A stretch of 25,175 nucleotides of DNA, taken from contig CALEIK010000040.1 of NCBI GenBank assembly GCA_937876195.1, positions 1-25,175 on the forward strand, in the 5' to 3' direction. The notes under the pieces were generated by a model. The model had not been told where the DNA came from. It saw only the letters and a list, made by a program, of their open reading frames with translations, and made no database searches. Made by a program: the position numbers and the translations under genes. This document shows, in pieces, positions 15,558-22,947 of the stretch (positions within the stretch are counted from its first letter, which is position 1; every line of letters starts with the position of its first letter). This DNA comes from an uncultured Flavobacteriales bacterium. GTDB taxonomy: Bacteria; Bacteroidota; Bacteroidia; Flavobacteriales_D; Crocinitomicaceae.

Positions 15558-16466
15558 GTGAGAATAGTATTTAAAATTATCGCAATAATAGGAGTATTAA
15601 GTTTCTTAGGAGGACTTAAAAATGGTGTGCTTTTCTTTGGAGGTTTAATTCTGGCGGGAATATTTGGATATTTTGGGTGGAGACCTGAAAAAAGCCGTGA
15701 AGAACAAAGAGGGCGTTCAATTAATAGTAACTCTGAAAATCACGAAAGTGTGGGAGTGAATTCTAAACCAAATAATCTAATTCCCGAGGATGTAACTCAG
15801 CAAAGACAGAAGGATGAAGTCTCTTATCATAACTTACCAGAAAGTCTATTAGTGGATAAACCCCAAGAGAAACCATCTTCGTTAGATTCATATAAGAAAC
15901 TTAAACTTCTTGATAGATCCTTTGAGCAAGGCCTACTAACAAAATCAGAATATGAAGCAAAAGCAAATGAAATACACATTCTTGTTAAACAAGATAGGCA
16001 ATCTCAAAATGAAGCAGCCATTCAAGAATTATTGCTGAGACAAAACAAGGAATTTATTAATCAATTGGAAGAGCTTCTTTCTTCAGGTCTATTAAATCAA
16101 GAAGAATTTGAAGACAAAAAGACCAATCTACTTTCAACTGCAGGTCAAAGATACGAAGAGGAAATGGCTCTGAGCGACCCTTCATTTATTGTTGACAGAA
16201 GTAGGGAAAGCGGATTATATGGGTATTTAAACAAAAACAATAATATCGTAATTGAACATAAATTCAACAAAGCGTACCCATTTTATGAAAATTTAGCTCA
16301 TGTGGTTATTAACGATAAATCAGGATATATTGATGAATCAGGTGTTTTTGTAATTAATCCAATTTATGACTATCTATCTTGCTCTCATTTCAAGGATGGT
16401 AGAGCAACAGTTTCACTCGATGGAAGAGTATTTCAAATTAATAATATTGGAGAAGAAATAGTTTGA
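15558..16466 (+). CDS. Membrane-anchored protein with SHOCT-like segments and WG repeats
   Basis: The 302-residue protein starts at a GTG; no in-frame ATG fits. Residues 5-41 form two closely spaced hydrophobic helices separated by GG turns. A polar linker (about 42-108) follows, then two short helical hairpins resembling SHOCT domains: KLKLLDRSFEQGLLTKSEYE at 115-134 and INQLEELLSSGLLNQEEF at 167-184. The C-terminal part (about 218-300) reads as WG-type beta repeats: GLYGYLNKNNNIVIEHKF, then SGYIDESGVFVINPIYD. SHOCT segments are often oligomerisation or anchoring helices; WG repeats are of unknown function. No catalytic residues are apparent. Codon use is AT-rich. The gene opens the accessory island and follows leader repeat A. 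Confidence 0.7.
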   Translation: MRIVFKIIAIIGVLSFLGGLKNGVLFFGGLILAGIFGYFGWRPEKSREEQRGRSINSNSENHESVGVNSKPNNLIPEDVTQQRQKDEVSYHNLPESLLVDKPQEKPSSLDSYKKLKLLDRSFEQGLLTKSEYEAKANEIHILVKQDRQSQNEAAIQELLLRQNKEFINQLEELLSSGLLNQEEFEDKKTNLLSTAGQRYEEEMALSDPSFIVDRSRESGLYGYLNKNNNIVIEHKFNKAYPFYENLAHVVINDKSGYIDESGVFVINPIYDYLSCSHFKDGRATVSLDGRVFQINNIGEEIV

Positions 16467-16573
16467 TGCCTATAATGCATCCTAATAAACAGCGCCACCT
16501 TTCCCTTCGAGAATCCGCTCTGCTGGAGAAATAGTAAATTAAAACGGAAACATGAAAATAACGCAACCAATAA

Positions 16574-17278
16574 ATGACAAGTAACACTGATAACCTACTA
16601 AAGAGTATTGAATTATATATTAGGAAAAATGAATTTGATGGAGACACTCGCATTTACAAAATTGATGAATGGAGGGCGCGCGGAGAAGATTGTTTAAATG
16701 ATAGTGATTTTGTAATAACTTCAGAAGGCGGGCTAAATTTCATTTTGAATCATGGACCGGATGAAGATTTTAATGATTTGATAAATTCATTCGGTTATTA
16801 TTTTGAAATGGGACATAGTTGGAGCTATGGATTTTATAAGCATGAAAACTGTATTACTCAGACATCTTCAGTTAAAAACATCTCTTATGTAAAAAAAATA
16901 AGCGATGAGAGATGGAAAGAAAAAAGTAATCGAAAAAAAGAATGGGCTGAATATAAATGTCAAGATTGTGTAAGGAAAGATAATCTTGAAGTTCACCACT
17001 GCTATTATAGATATGGTCTAGAACCTTGGCAATATCCTTTAGACTCATTAAGGTGTTTGTGTTCTACTTGTCATAAAAAAAGAGGTAAGTTGGAACTGGA
17101 GTTTAGGGCAAAACTTGCAGAAATTACTACTCGTGATTTAGAAGTAATGACAGATTTGATTACTAATGGAATTCTGCATTATTCAAAAGAAAAGGTTATG
17201 AATTTAATAAGTTCCATAAGCGGTGATAAAGGAACGATGAGGCAAAAATTTGATGAATTAATAAATAGCAAAGAGTGA
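16574..17278 (+). CDS. HNH-type zinc-binding protein, possible nuclease
   Basis: This is a 234-residue soluble protein. The N-terminal 110 residues are not recognised. Residues 127-170 look like an HNH/zinc-ribbon fold: C129-x2-C132, LEVHH with H141 and H142, the phrase YGLEPWQYP, and C163-x2-C166-H167. This matches the CxxC ... LEvHHxxY ... PWEYP ... LCxxCH pattern of HNH-like proteins in Bacteroidota. The usual third metal-binding Asn/His is not clear, so nuclease activity is uncertain. There is no signal peptide or methylase partner. The gene lies 107 nt after the SHOCT/WG gene and is followed by a 30-codon open frame starting right after its stop. Confidence 0.7.
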   Translation: MTSNTDNLLKSIELYIRKNEFDGDTRIYKIDEWRARGEDCLNDSDFVITSEGGLNFILNHGPDEDFNDLINSFGYYFEMGHSWSYGFYKHENCITQTSSVKNISYVKKISDERWKEKSNRKKEWAEYKCQDCVRKDNLEVHHCYYRYGLEPWQYPLDSLRCLCSTCHKKRGKLELEFRAKLAEITTRDLEVMTDLITNGILHYSKEKVMNLISSISGDKGTMRQKFDELINSKE

Positions 17279-17427
17279 ATGTTTGGCGCCGAAAGAATTA
17301 ATCTTGTGTTACTTTTCTACATTGAACGCATTAAAGAAGAAACTCAAAAAAATAAAGAGACCAGAGATTGAATGACTAAAATCACCCTCCGCTCCACAGG
17401 ATTGCAAATCCAGCAGAACTGAGGAGT

Positions 17428-17494
17428 GTTGTAACGGTTTTTTTATTATTTTATCGGAGAAAAATATGTTTCAAATGTGTATATATATTCTGTT
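17428..17494 (+). repeat. Leader repeat copy B, upstream of the orphan lipoprotein
   Basis: The first 25 nt are identical to 15447-15471. The remainder (TCGGAGAAAAATATGTTT ... AATGTGTATATATAT) is a diverged version of copies A and C, and it ends at the lipoprotein ATG. Just before it, 17388-17425 can fold into an imperfect hairpin around GGATTGCAAATCC. Confidence 0.6.
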
Positions 17495-18643
17495 ATGACT
17501 AATTTTCTTGCTAAGGCTTCCGTTCTTTTTTTTCTTGTTGGTTGCTCGTCGAGCATTGACGAAAATGAGAATTCAAAAAATGAAATGTTCAATCATGAGA
17601 CTGAACAACAATATCAAAAAGCGGAGGTTGATTCTAATTTTTTTCTCGGATTCAAACCCAATTTCTCGTTGGAACAGTTTAACAATCAGATTAGAATTGA
17701 AAACGAAAGAGGTAAGATGCATGGTGACACATTTTCCATATCAGTGGACTATTGGGTGCATTGGTTGAAAAATGATCAACGTGGAAGTAGTAGGCTTGAG
17801 GAAGTTTTAGATTTTAAAGTTTCATATAATGATAATAGAATATTTTTAGATTATTATGAAATCGATGCTGATTTTCCCTTATTATCTTTAACAAGAAGTT
17901 TAAGTAATAGTTTTAATGAATACTTAACCATAAGTGATAGTTTGCATCAGAGTTTTCTAAGAAAATATACTATTTATAAAGGATTCCTTGAGCCGAGCCC
18001 GTATCCATTTATTAACAGAGAGATGGCGCCATCGAAATATCGACTCTTTGATCACGAGTTCATAAATGGAAGCCTTAGAACATTTTTTCAGTCAAGAAAT
18101 CTAGTTCAGGAGCAATATGAGATTTTCCAAAATTCAAATAAAACAGTTCTTTTAGGTACGACTTTTAAAGGACATAAAAACGCCAGTGGATTTGATGAGA
18201 TTCACTCGGAAATTGAAAAAATAAAAAGAGAGAGTCAGTCTGAATACAAAATTGGGTTGGAGGTTTTTCAAAATTCACTTGAGGCTTATAAACAGTTGTT
18301 GCTTATTAATCGTAATTCTACGTTTATACCTGAGTATTTTTTTGCTGTGAAGACAACCAAGGGAGACCCTGAACTGCTTAATAAAATCAAAATACATGAT
18401 AACAGGGCAGCAAAGTTGATTAATGAGCTTGAGCGATTAAAAAGTTATGAGGAGGATAAACTTCATTTCTACTATGATGTTCAAATAATTTACATGACAA
18501 ACGCGGATTTTTATAGATTCGAAAAGAAATTAAAAAGTGATTATGATAAACTAGTAGATCCGATTCTTAAAAAGGAGGAGGCCAAATCAAAAGAATTTAA
18601 AGACAAAAAACAGCGGCAAGTATTAAATAAGAGTGAATTATAG
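17495..18643 (+). CDS. Orphan lipoprotein of unknown function
   Basis: The frame extends 5' to a GTG at 17477, but ATG 17495 gives a compact lipoprotein signal, MTNFLAKASVLFFLVGCSSS, with lipobox LVGC and the Cys near residue 17. The mature part is about 365 residues, polar and rich in Lys, Glu, Asn and Phe. The first half has beta-like alternation (DTFSISVDYWVHWL, LDFKVSYNDNRIFLDYYEI). The region from about 250 on is strongly helical with Lys/Glu runs, ending KKEEAKSKEFKDKKQRQ. No family is recognised. It is very AT-rich. The next gene (SUKH-like) starts 21 nt downstream, so the two are probably cotranscribed. Confidence 0.7.
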   Translation: MTNFLAKASVLFFLVGCSSSIDENENSKNEMFNHETEQQYQKAEVDSNFFLGFKPNFSLEQFNNQIRIENERGKMHGDTFSISVDYWVHWLKNDQRGSSRLEEVLDFKVSYNDNRIFLDYYEIDADFPLLSLTRSLSNSFNEYLTISDSLHQSFLRKYTIYKGFLEPSPYPFINREMAPSKYRLFDHEFINGSLRTFFQSRNLVQEQYEIFQNSNKTVLLGTTFKGHKNASGFDEIHSEIEKIKRESQSEYKIGLEVFQNSLEAYKQLLLINRNSTFIPEYFFAVKTTKGDPELLNKIKIHDNRAAKLINELERLKSYEEDKLHFYYDVQIIYMTNADFYRFEKKLKSDYDKLVDPILKKEEAKSKEFKDKKQRQVLNKSEL

Positions 18644-18664
18644 TAATTAATTTTTAACATATAC

Positions 18665-19117
18665 ATGACGAATAAAATGAAAGAAGATTGGAGCAGAATT
18701 TTGCCTTACCTATTATCTGGTGTATTTTTTCCGTTTGGTACTGAAAGTATTCAGTTACTAAAAAATGAATTAAGTCCATCTTGCGAGTTGCCTTCAGAAA
18801 TTGAGACTTTTTTATGTCGTTTTGGAGGGAGATTTTTTAAAGCGTCTGTTCGATTGGGTATTGGAGGGGAAGAATTTAAGCCTTTACATGTAATGGGTGA
18901 TGCACCATCTAAAACACAGACGAATCTAGTTGAATACTTAAGGAATAATTCTGAGACTCAACTGCTACCTATAATAAAATTAGAATATGGATTTATATAC
19001 GTTCGTATAGCGCTTAATGATCGCTTTGGAAGCATCTGCTTTTCAGAAGGAGAAAATGATGACATGGACTATAAAAATATTGAAACGCTAATTGAGCATT
19101 TCAGATTGGTAGAGTAA
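18665..19117 (+). CDS. SMI1/KNR4 (SUKH)-like protein, possible immunity protein
   Basis: The 150-residue cytosolic protein fits the SUKH superfamily pattern. It has an N-terminal helix, ELPSEIETFLCRFGGRFF as the LPxxyxxFLxxxNGG-type block, a central variable region, LLPIIKLEYGFIYVRIAL as the 'fpia..gG..i.l' strand, and FGSICFSEGENDD as the G.v.y..h..e strand. SUKH proteins are common immunity proteins to polymorphic toxins, often nuclease toxins, and also occur as stand-alone genes. No toxin with a recognised domain is directly upstream; the neighbour is the orphan lipoprotein, and the HNH gene lies one gene further away. The match is by pattern and is moderate. Confidence 0.55.
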   Translation: MTNKMKEDWSRILPYLLSGVFFPFGTESIQLLKNELSPSCELPSEIETFLCRFGGRFFKASVRLGIGGEEFKPLHVMGDAPSKTQTNLVEYLRNNSETQLLPIIKLEYGFIYVRIALNDRFGSICFSEGENDDMDYKNIETLIEHFRLVE

Positions 19118-19145
19118 ATTCACAAATCCAGCGGAAGTGATTTTA

Positions 19146-19511
19146 CTATTCATAAATAAAAACCTCATCATCGTATTCTCGTCCATTCCAAACACTTTTC
19201 AGAGATTGTGGTTTGCTGAGATCTATACGAAAAGACAACACCGAACCACAAACATTTCCTGTTTCAAGGAGTAAATACTTTTCAAAAGTCTTGTTTGAAA
19301 ACAGAAAGCCGTAGGTTTCAGAAGTGTCCAGGACAAAAACGGAAATATTTCCTTTAAAATAAATGTTTTCAAACGGTATTTTGTCAGTCCATTCTACGTT
19401 TGGAGTTTCGTCGGGTTTTACATTGAACATTTCTGTTTTAAGCGTTACAATACATTGTGTAAAACTTTGAAAACAAAGGGCTGAGACTAAAATAAGTAGT
19501 AAGTTTTTCAT
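19146..19511 (-). CDS. Small secreted protein of unknown function
   Basis: The 121-residue protein has a plausible signal peptide (MKNLLLILVSALCFQSFTQC) and a mature part of about 100 residues with beta-rich alternation (NIYFKGNISVFVLDTSETYG ... GSVLSFRIDL) and one Cys at NVCG. An alternative reading is a lipoprotein with the Cys at residue 20, but the residues before it (SFTQC) are a poor lipobox. It is the only minus-strand gene in the island, converging on the SUKH-like gene with 28 nt between stops. No family is recognised. Confidence 0.6.
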   Translation of the reverse strand: MKNLLLILVSALCFQSFTQCIVTLKTEMFNVKPDETPNVEWTDKIPFENIYFKGNISVFVLDTSETYGFLFSNKTFEKYLLLETGNVCGSVLSFRIDLSKPQSLKSVWNGREYDDEVFIYE

Positions 19512-19654
19512 ATGTATAGATTTTGGTTTTGTAGAATTTATGTCATATCTATCTAATGTTTAATGCAGAATAAGTAACAGGCTATTGGATAAATCAAGCA
19601 TCGCGTGAGAACTGACATATGCTACGTATCCAAAAGTAAAAATAGTACATCAAA

Positions 19655-19736
19655 GGTTTTTTAATTATTTTGTGGGGAGGAAATATAAATTAGATGTTCC
19701 ACATATATGGATGAGCCAATTGTTGGTGGTAATTAA
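19655..19736 (+). repeat. Leader repeat copy C, upstream of the AraC/GyrI-like regulator
   Basis: This is a relative of copies A and B: GGTTTTTTAATTATTTTGTG, then GGAGGAAATATAAATTAGAT, and a 3' part matching copy A (TGGATGAGCCAATTGT versus TGGATGAACCAGCTGT), closing with TAATTA as in A. It ends 3-4 nt before the AraC ATG. The 228-nt gap 19512-19739 holds nothing else recognised. Confidence 0.55.
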
Positions 19737-19739
19737 AGA

Positions 19740-20657
19740 ATGACGAATATCGAAAATGAAATACAGGAAGATTATAGAAACCGACTCAATAAAGTTTTTC
19801 AATTTATTGACGAAAATATAGATTCAAAACTGTCTTTAAGCACCGTCTCGGAAATTGCTTACTTCTCACCGTTCCACTTTCATAGAATATTCAAGCTGTT
19901 AACAGGAGAAACGCTGAATGAATTTGTATCAAGGAGGAGAATAGAAAAGTCCGTCTTGGATATCCTACACAAAAAAGTGAGCATAGCAGAAATAGCACAC
20001 GCCTATGGATTTAGTGATAATTCAGCATATACTAAAGCTTTCAAAAAATATTATGGAATTAGTCCGACGGAATTCAAAAACCAAAACCCGAATAAGTTTT
20101 CTAAAATTCGCCAACTGAATAGCAAGATTGGACAAACCTATCCAGATTTAGACGAATATGTTTGCATCATTAACAACCTAAAAAAATGGATTGAAATGAA
20201 TTCGAACATTGAAGTTAAACAAGTACCAGAACAAAACTATGTGTACATTACCTGTATCGGACCACACGAATTGCCGTTAGCGTTTCAAAAATTAATTGAC
20301 TGGGCGATTCCAAATGGATGTATGACCGAAAGCGCTAAGTTGATGACTATTTACCAAGACAGTCTCAAGGTAACCGAAGAAGAAAAAGCTAGATTTAGAG
20401 CGTGTCTTCAAGTAGAGAATCCGATTGAAAATCAAAGTGAATTCGAATCAGCTAAAACTCGATCAGGAAAATATGTTGTTGGGAAATTCGAGATTGTTTT
20501 GGAGGATTTTGAAAAATCATGGACAGGTCTATACGTATGGATGAACGAAAATAACTATGAAAGGGCTGAAGGTGAATCATTTGAAATTTACCACAACAAT
20601 TTCAACGAACATCCAGAAAAGAAGGCAATCGTTGAATTTTATATTCCAATTAAATAG
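19740..20657 (+). CDS. AraC-family regulator with GyrI-like effector domain
   Basis: The 305-residue protein has an N-terminal AraC double helix-turn-helix (about 15-115): KLSLSTVSEIAYFSPFHFHR for the first HTH, and VSIAEIAHAYGFSDNSAYTK then AFKKYYGISPTEFKNQN for the second. Residues about 155-304 form a GyrI-like/SOUL-type effector-binding domain (VPEQNYVYITCIGPHELPLA ... GKYVVGKFEIVLEDFEKSW ... FEIYHNNFNEHPEKKAIVEF YIPI). This order, HTH first and ligand domain last, is that of the Rob-like class. Such regulators respond to small hydrophobic ligands and often control efflux or detoxification genes. The target is unknown; its own operon partner is the DUF2164 gene 24 nt downstream. Confidence 0.9.
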   Translation: MTNIENEIQEDYRNRLNKVFQFIDENIDSKLSLSTVSEIAYFSPFHFHRIFKLLTGETLNEFVSRRRIEKSVLDILHKKVSIAEIAHAYGFSDNSAYTKAFKKYYGISPTEFKNQNPNKFSKIRQLNSKIGQTYPDLDEYVCIINNLKKWIEMNSNIEVKQVPEQNYVYITCIGPHELPLAFQKLIDWAIPNGCMTESAKLMTIYQDSLKVTEEEKARFRACLQVENPIENQSEFESAKTRSGKYVVGKFEIVLEDFEKSWTGLYVWMNENNYERAEGESFEIYHNNFNEHPEKKAIVEFYIPIK

Positions 20658-20681
20658 TAGCATAAATAAGTTGAATAAAAA

Positions 20682-20936
20682 ATGGATCAAATTAAACGCA
20701 CGTGGGAACGGCTGTCAGATGAAGAGAAAAACTTGGCTAAAGAGGAACTGATTCTGTTTTTTGAAAAGGAGAGAGATGAGAAGATCGGCATCATCGCTGC
20801 GGAAGAAATTATAAACTTTTTCCTTCAGTCTGTTGGAAGTAAGCTTTATAATAAAGGTGTTAGTGATGCAAAAAAAGTACTTAAAACGCGTATTGAAGAG
20901 CTTAATTATGATTTAGATGACCTCCTAGATCTGTAG
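20682..20936 (+). CDS. DUF2164 family protein
   Basis: The 84-residue protein matches the DUF2164 pattern closely: a short N-terminal helix (TWERLSDEEKNLAKEELILF), then FFEKERDEKIGIIAAEEIIN, FFLQSVGSKLYNKGVSDAKK and a C-terminal helix ending LDDLLDL. The phrase ERDExIG ... LYNxGVxDA is diagnostic. The function is unknown; family members are small cytosolic proteins. It starts 24 nt after the AraC-type regulator and is probably in its operon. The minisatellite begins less than 100 nt after its stop. Confidence 0.85.
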   Translation: MDQIKRTWERLSDEEKNLAKEELILFFEKERDEKIGIIAAEEIINFFLQSVGSKLYNKGVSDAKKVLKTRIEELNYDLDDLLDL

Positions 20937-21021
20937 TTTATAGAACCTGTTGTAAAAAAGAGAATTACTGTCAATACTGGCTTCACTGGTGTATACCGCG
21001 CAGTAGAGACTGCCGTGAAAC

Positions 21022-21294
21022 CTGCTGACGCTCCAACAAAAACTGTTTACGCTCGAACAAAAACAGTTAAAACTCGAGCAAAAGTTGCTGACGCTCCAAC
21101 AAAAGTTGTTGAAACTCGAACAAAAGCTGTTGACGCTGGAACAAAAGTTGCTGAAACTTGAGCAAAAACTGCTAACACTCCAATAAAACCTGTTTACACT
21201 CCAACAAAAACTGTTTACGCACGAACAAAAGTTGTTTACGCTGGAACAAAAACTGTTGAAACTCGAGCAAAAACTACTGACGCTCGAGCGAAAG
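21022..21294. repeat. Minisatellite: 13 tandem 21-bp units
   Basis: Thirteen consecutive, imperfect 21-bp units of the form CTG-TTG-ACG-CTC-GAA-CAA-AAA fill 21022-21294 with no spacer. Read in the plus frame of the first base they spell a Leu-rich heptad (LLTLQQK, LFTLEQK, LLKLEQK), broken once by TAA at 21184 and lacking an upstream start. The other two plus frames and one minus frame are also repetitive; the minus frame is open for 125 codons. The array is bracketed by identical 11-mers TGTATACCGCG at 20990-21000 and 21331-21341. The rest of the 582-bp gap (20937-21518) shows nothing I recognise. Copy number could vary between strains. Confidence 0.85.
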
Positions 21295-21518
21295 CTTCCC
21301 AATCACCAAATTCTCCTCCGCTCCGCTGGATGTATACCGCGTAGCAGCCAGAAAGTGTAGTACTGATCGACCATTTTATGTGAACATATCAATAGCAAGC
21401 CAGACAGTTTTCCCCGTAAATTGTGTTTTACCTTCCCTTTTTTGTGTTACTTCATACCATCAGACGTCCGTACATTTGTCCTAGATAAGTAGGAATAACA
21501 GTTTAAAAAATATAGGAG

Positions 21519-22337
21519 ATGAAAAAAGTAGCATTAATTACAGGAGTAAGTTCAGGCATGGGAAAATCCACCGCTATGATTTTGCACAATCAAGGTTACA
21601 CGGTGTATGGAGCAGCGCGGCGTTTGGATCACATGAAAGATTTGGAAGAAAAAGGCATGCACATCGTGCCGTTGGATTTGACAGACGACGCTTCGATTGT
21701 AAATGCAGTGAACACGATTTTGGGAAAAGAGGGGAGAATTGATGTTCTCATCAACAATGCTGGGTATGGCTCCTACGGCTCGGTGGAAGATGTCCCGATG
21801 GAAGAAGCAAAGCGTCAGTTTGAAGTCAACATGTTCGGTTTAGCACGCATCACCCAATTGGTATTGCCTGGAATGCGTCAACAAAGGAGCGGTAGAATTG
21901 TCAACATTACATCCATGGGTGGGAAAGTATACACGCCTTTCGGTGCTTGGTATCACGCAACAAAACACGCCGTAGAAGGTTGGAGCGACTGTTTGAGGTT
22001 GGAAGTGAAGGAATTCGGAATTGATGTCGTTATTGTTGAGCCAGGTGGTATAAAAACAGATTGGGGAGGAATTGCAGCTGAGAGTTTAAAGAAAACCTCT
22101 GGAAGCACTGTCTATGGTCCTTTTGCGAATAGGGTAGCGGAGAAGATGGAAAAATTGTACGCCAGCAACCGCTTGACGGATATGGATGTTTTAGGAAGGG
22201 TGATTGCAAAAGCGGCAACAGTTCGAAGACCAAAAACACGCTATGTCAAAGGATACATGGCAAAGCCTGCGTTGTTCATGCGCAAATGGTTCGGAGATCG
22301 AATTTTTGATAAATTAGTCATGAGTCAGCTGAAATAA
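21519..22337 (+). CDS. Short-chain dehydrogenase/reductase (SDR) family oxidoreductase
   Basis: The 272-residue protein is a classical SDR with a Rossmann fold: TGVSSGMG cofactor loop (G9, G13, G15), AARRLDHM after the second strand (Arg pattern suggesting NADP(H)), DLTDD, NNAG at 79-82, S132 in NITSMGG and the Y145-x3-K149 catalytic pair (WYHATKHA). EPGGIKTDW follows, as expected. The C-terminal extension (about 200-272, with VRRPKTRYVKGYMAKPALFM) resembles SDRs acting on hydrophobic alcohols or ketones, so a steroid-like, retinol-like or acyl substrate is possible; the substrate is not known. An AGGAG directly abuts the ATG, too close to act as a normal ribosome-binding site. Base composition returns to that of the core genome here. 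Confidence 0.92.
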   Translation: MKKVALITGVSSGMGKSTAMILHNQGYTVYGAARRLDHMKDLEEKGMHIVPLDLTDDASIVNAVNTILGKEGRIDVLINNAGYGSYGSVEDVPMEEAKRQFEVNMFGLARITQLVLPGMRQQRSGRIVNITSMGGKVYTPFGAWYHATKHAVEGWSDCLRLEVKEFGIDVVIVEPGGIKTDWGGIAAESLKKTSGSTVYGPFANRVAEKMEKLYASNRLTDMDVLGRVIAKAATVRRPKTRYVKGYMAKPALFMRKWFGDRIFDKLVMSQLK

Positions 22338-22343
22338 AGGAAG

Positions 22344-22847
22344 CTATTTAGCGCGCATCCTCCCGCATACCAAATTCTCCTCCAACCACGCATGTTCTTT
22401 TAGTTCAGCATTGAAATTTTTCAATTGCGTCAACAACACTTGGTAAAACGCGGTATGCTCTTCAGTGTGCCTTTCTAAAAGTGAAATAATCTCTGTCAAA
22501 TAAGGCTCTTCCTCTTCGTGGGAGAAATTGTGCATGTATTTTTTTTCGGAGTTGGACAAAAACGCTTTGTAGAGCACTTCTTCTTCTAACTGCGCATGCA
22601 ATTCAAGATCCGTTTGAAATTTGAGAAATAAGTTGAATAGTGTTTTAAGTCGTGGCGAATTCGGAGATAGTTTGATCAATCCAAGAAAACTTTGTTCAAT
22701 GTTTGGAATGTGCTGGTACGTAAAACGACGGTGCGAAGCAATCAAATATCTGATAATTTCTTCTCGCGTTGCATGGAGCAAGTGACGGGATTTATTGCCA
22801 AGACTTTCGGAATGGGGAACTGTAAAAGATATTGAATCGATGAACAT
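22344..22847 (-). CDS. Hemerythrin-like (HHE) domain protein, related to RIC/ScdA-YtfE
   Basis: The 167-residue helical protein has the di-iron ligand pattern of the RIC (repair of iron centres) hemerythrin domain: IASHRRFTYQHIP (H39, H46), LHAQLEEEVLY with H84-x3-E88, TEEHTAFY with H131, and EHAWLEENLV with H152-x3-E156. The two H-x3-E pairs correspond to those of YtfE/ScdA. The N-terminal DUF542-like Cys domain of full RIC proteins is missing, so this is a lone hemerythrin module. A role in iron-sulfur repair, nitric oxide or oxygen sensing is possible. Its stop lies 6 nt from the stop of the convergent SDR gene, leaving no room for a separate terminator. Confidence 0.8.
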   Translation of the reverse strand: MFIDSISFTVPHSESLGNKSRHLLHATREEIIRYLIASHRRFTYQHIPNIEQSFLGLIKLSPNSPRLKTLFNLFLKFQTDLELHAQLEEEVLYKAFLSNSEKKYMHNFSHEEEEPYLTEIISLLERHTEEHTAFYQVLLTQLKNFNAELKEHAWLEENLVCGRMRAK

Positions 22848-22947
22848 GGTTTCTGGGTTTTCGTTTTTTCAAAGCTACGCGGATGGGAGTGAAATTCCAA
22901 TACCATGAAAAGGGGATTTTTTTTGGTGTTTAACAGCAAGTAGTTTT

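Noticed and set aside
17279..17371. 30-codon open frame starting just after the HNH stop (MFGAERINLVLLFYIERIKE...)
   Set aside because: Too short and unlike any family I know; adjacency alone is weak evidence. It could be a fragment of a lost gene.
15447..19736. Integron with attC sites
   Set aside because: The leader repeats begin GTTGTAAC, which loosely recalls a core site, but no GTTRRRY/RYYYAAC pairs and no integrase were found.
21022..21294. CRISPR array
   Set aside because: Units are directly tandem with no unique spacers, and no cas genes are present.
20925..21302. 125-codon minus-strand frame over the minisatellite
   Set aside because: It owes its openness to the 21-bp repeat, has low-complexity Cys/Ser/Phe content, and overlaps the DUF2164 gene end.
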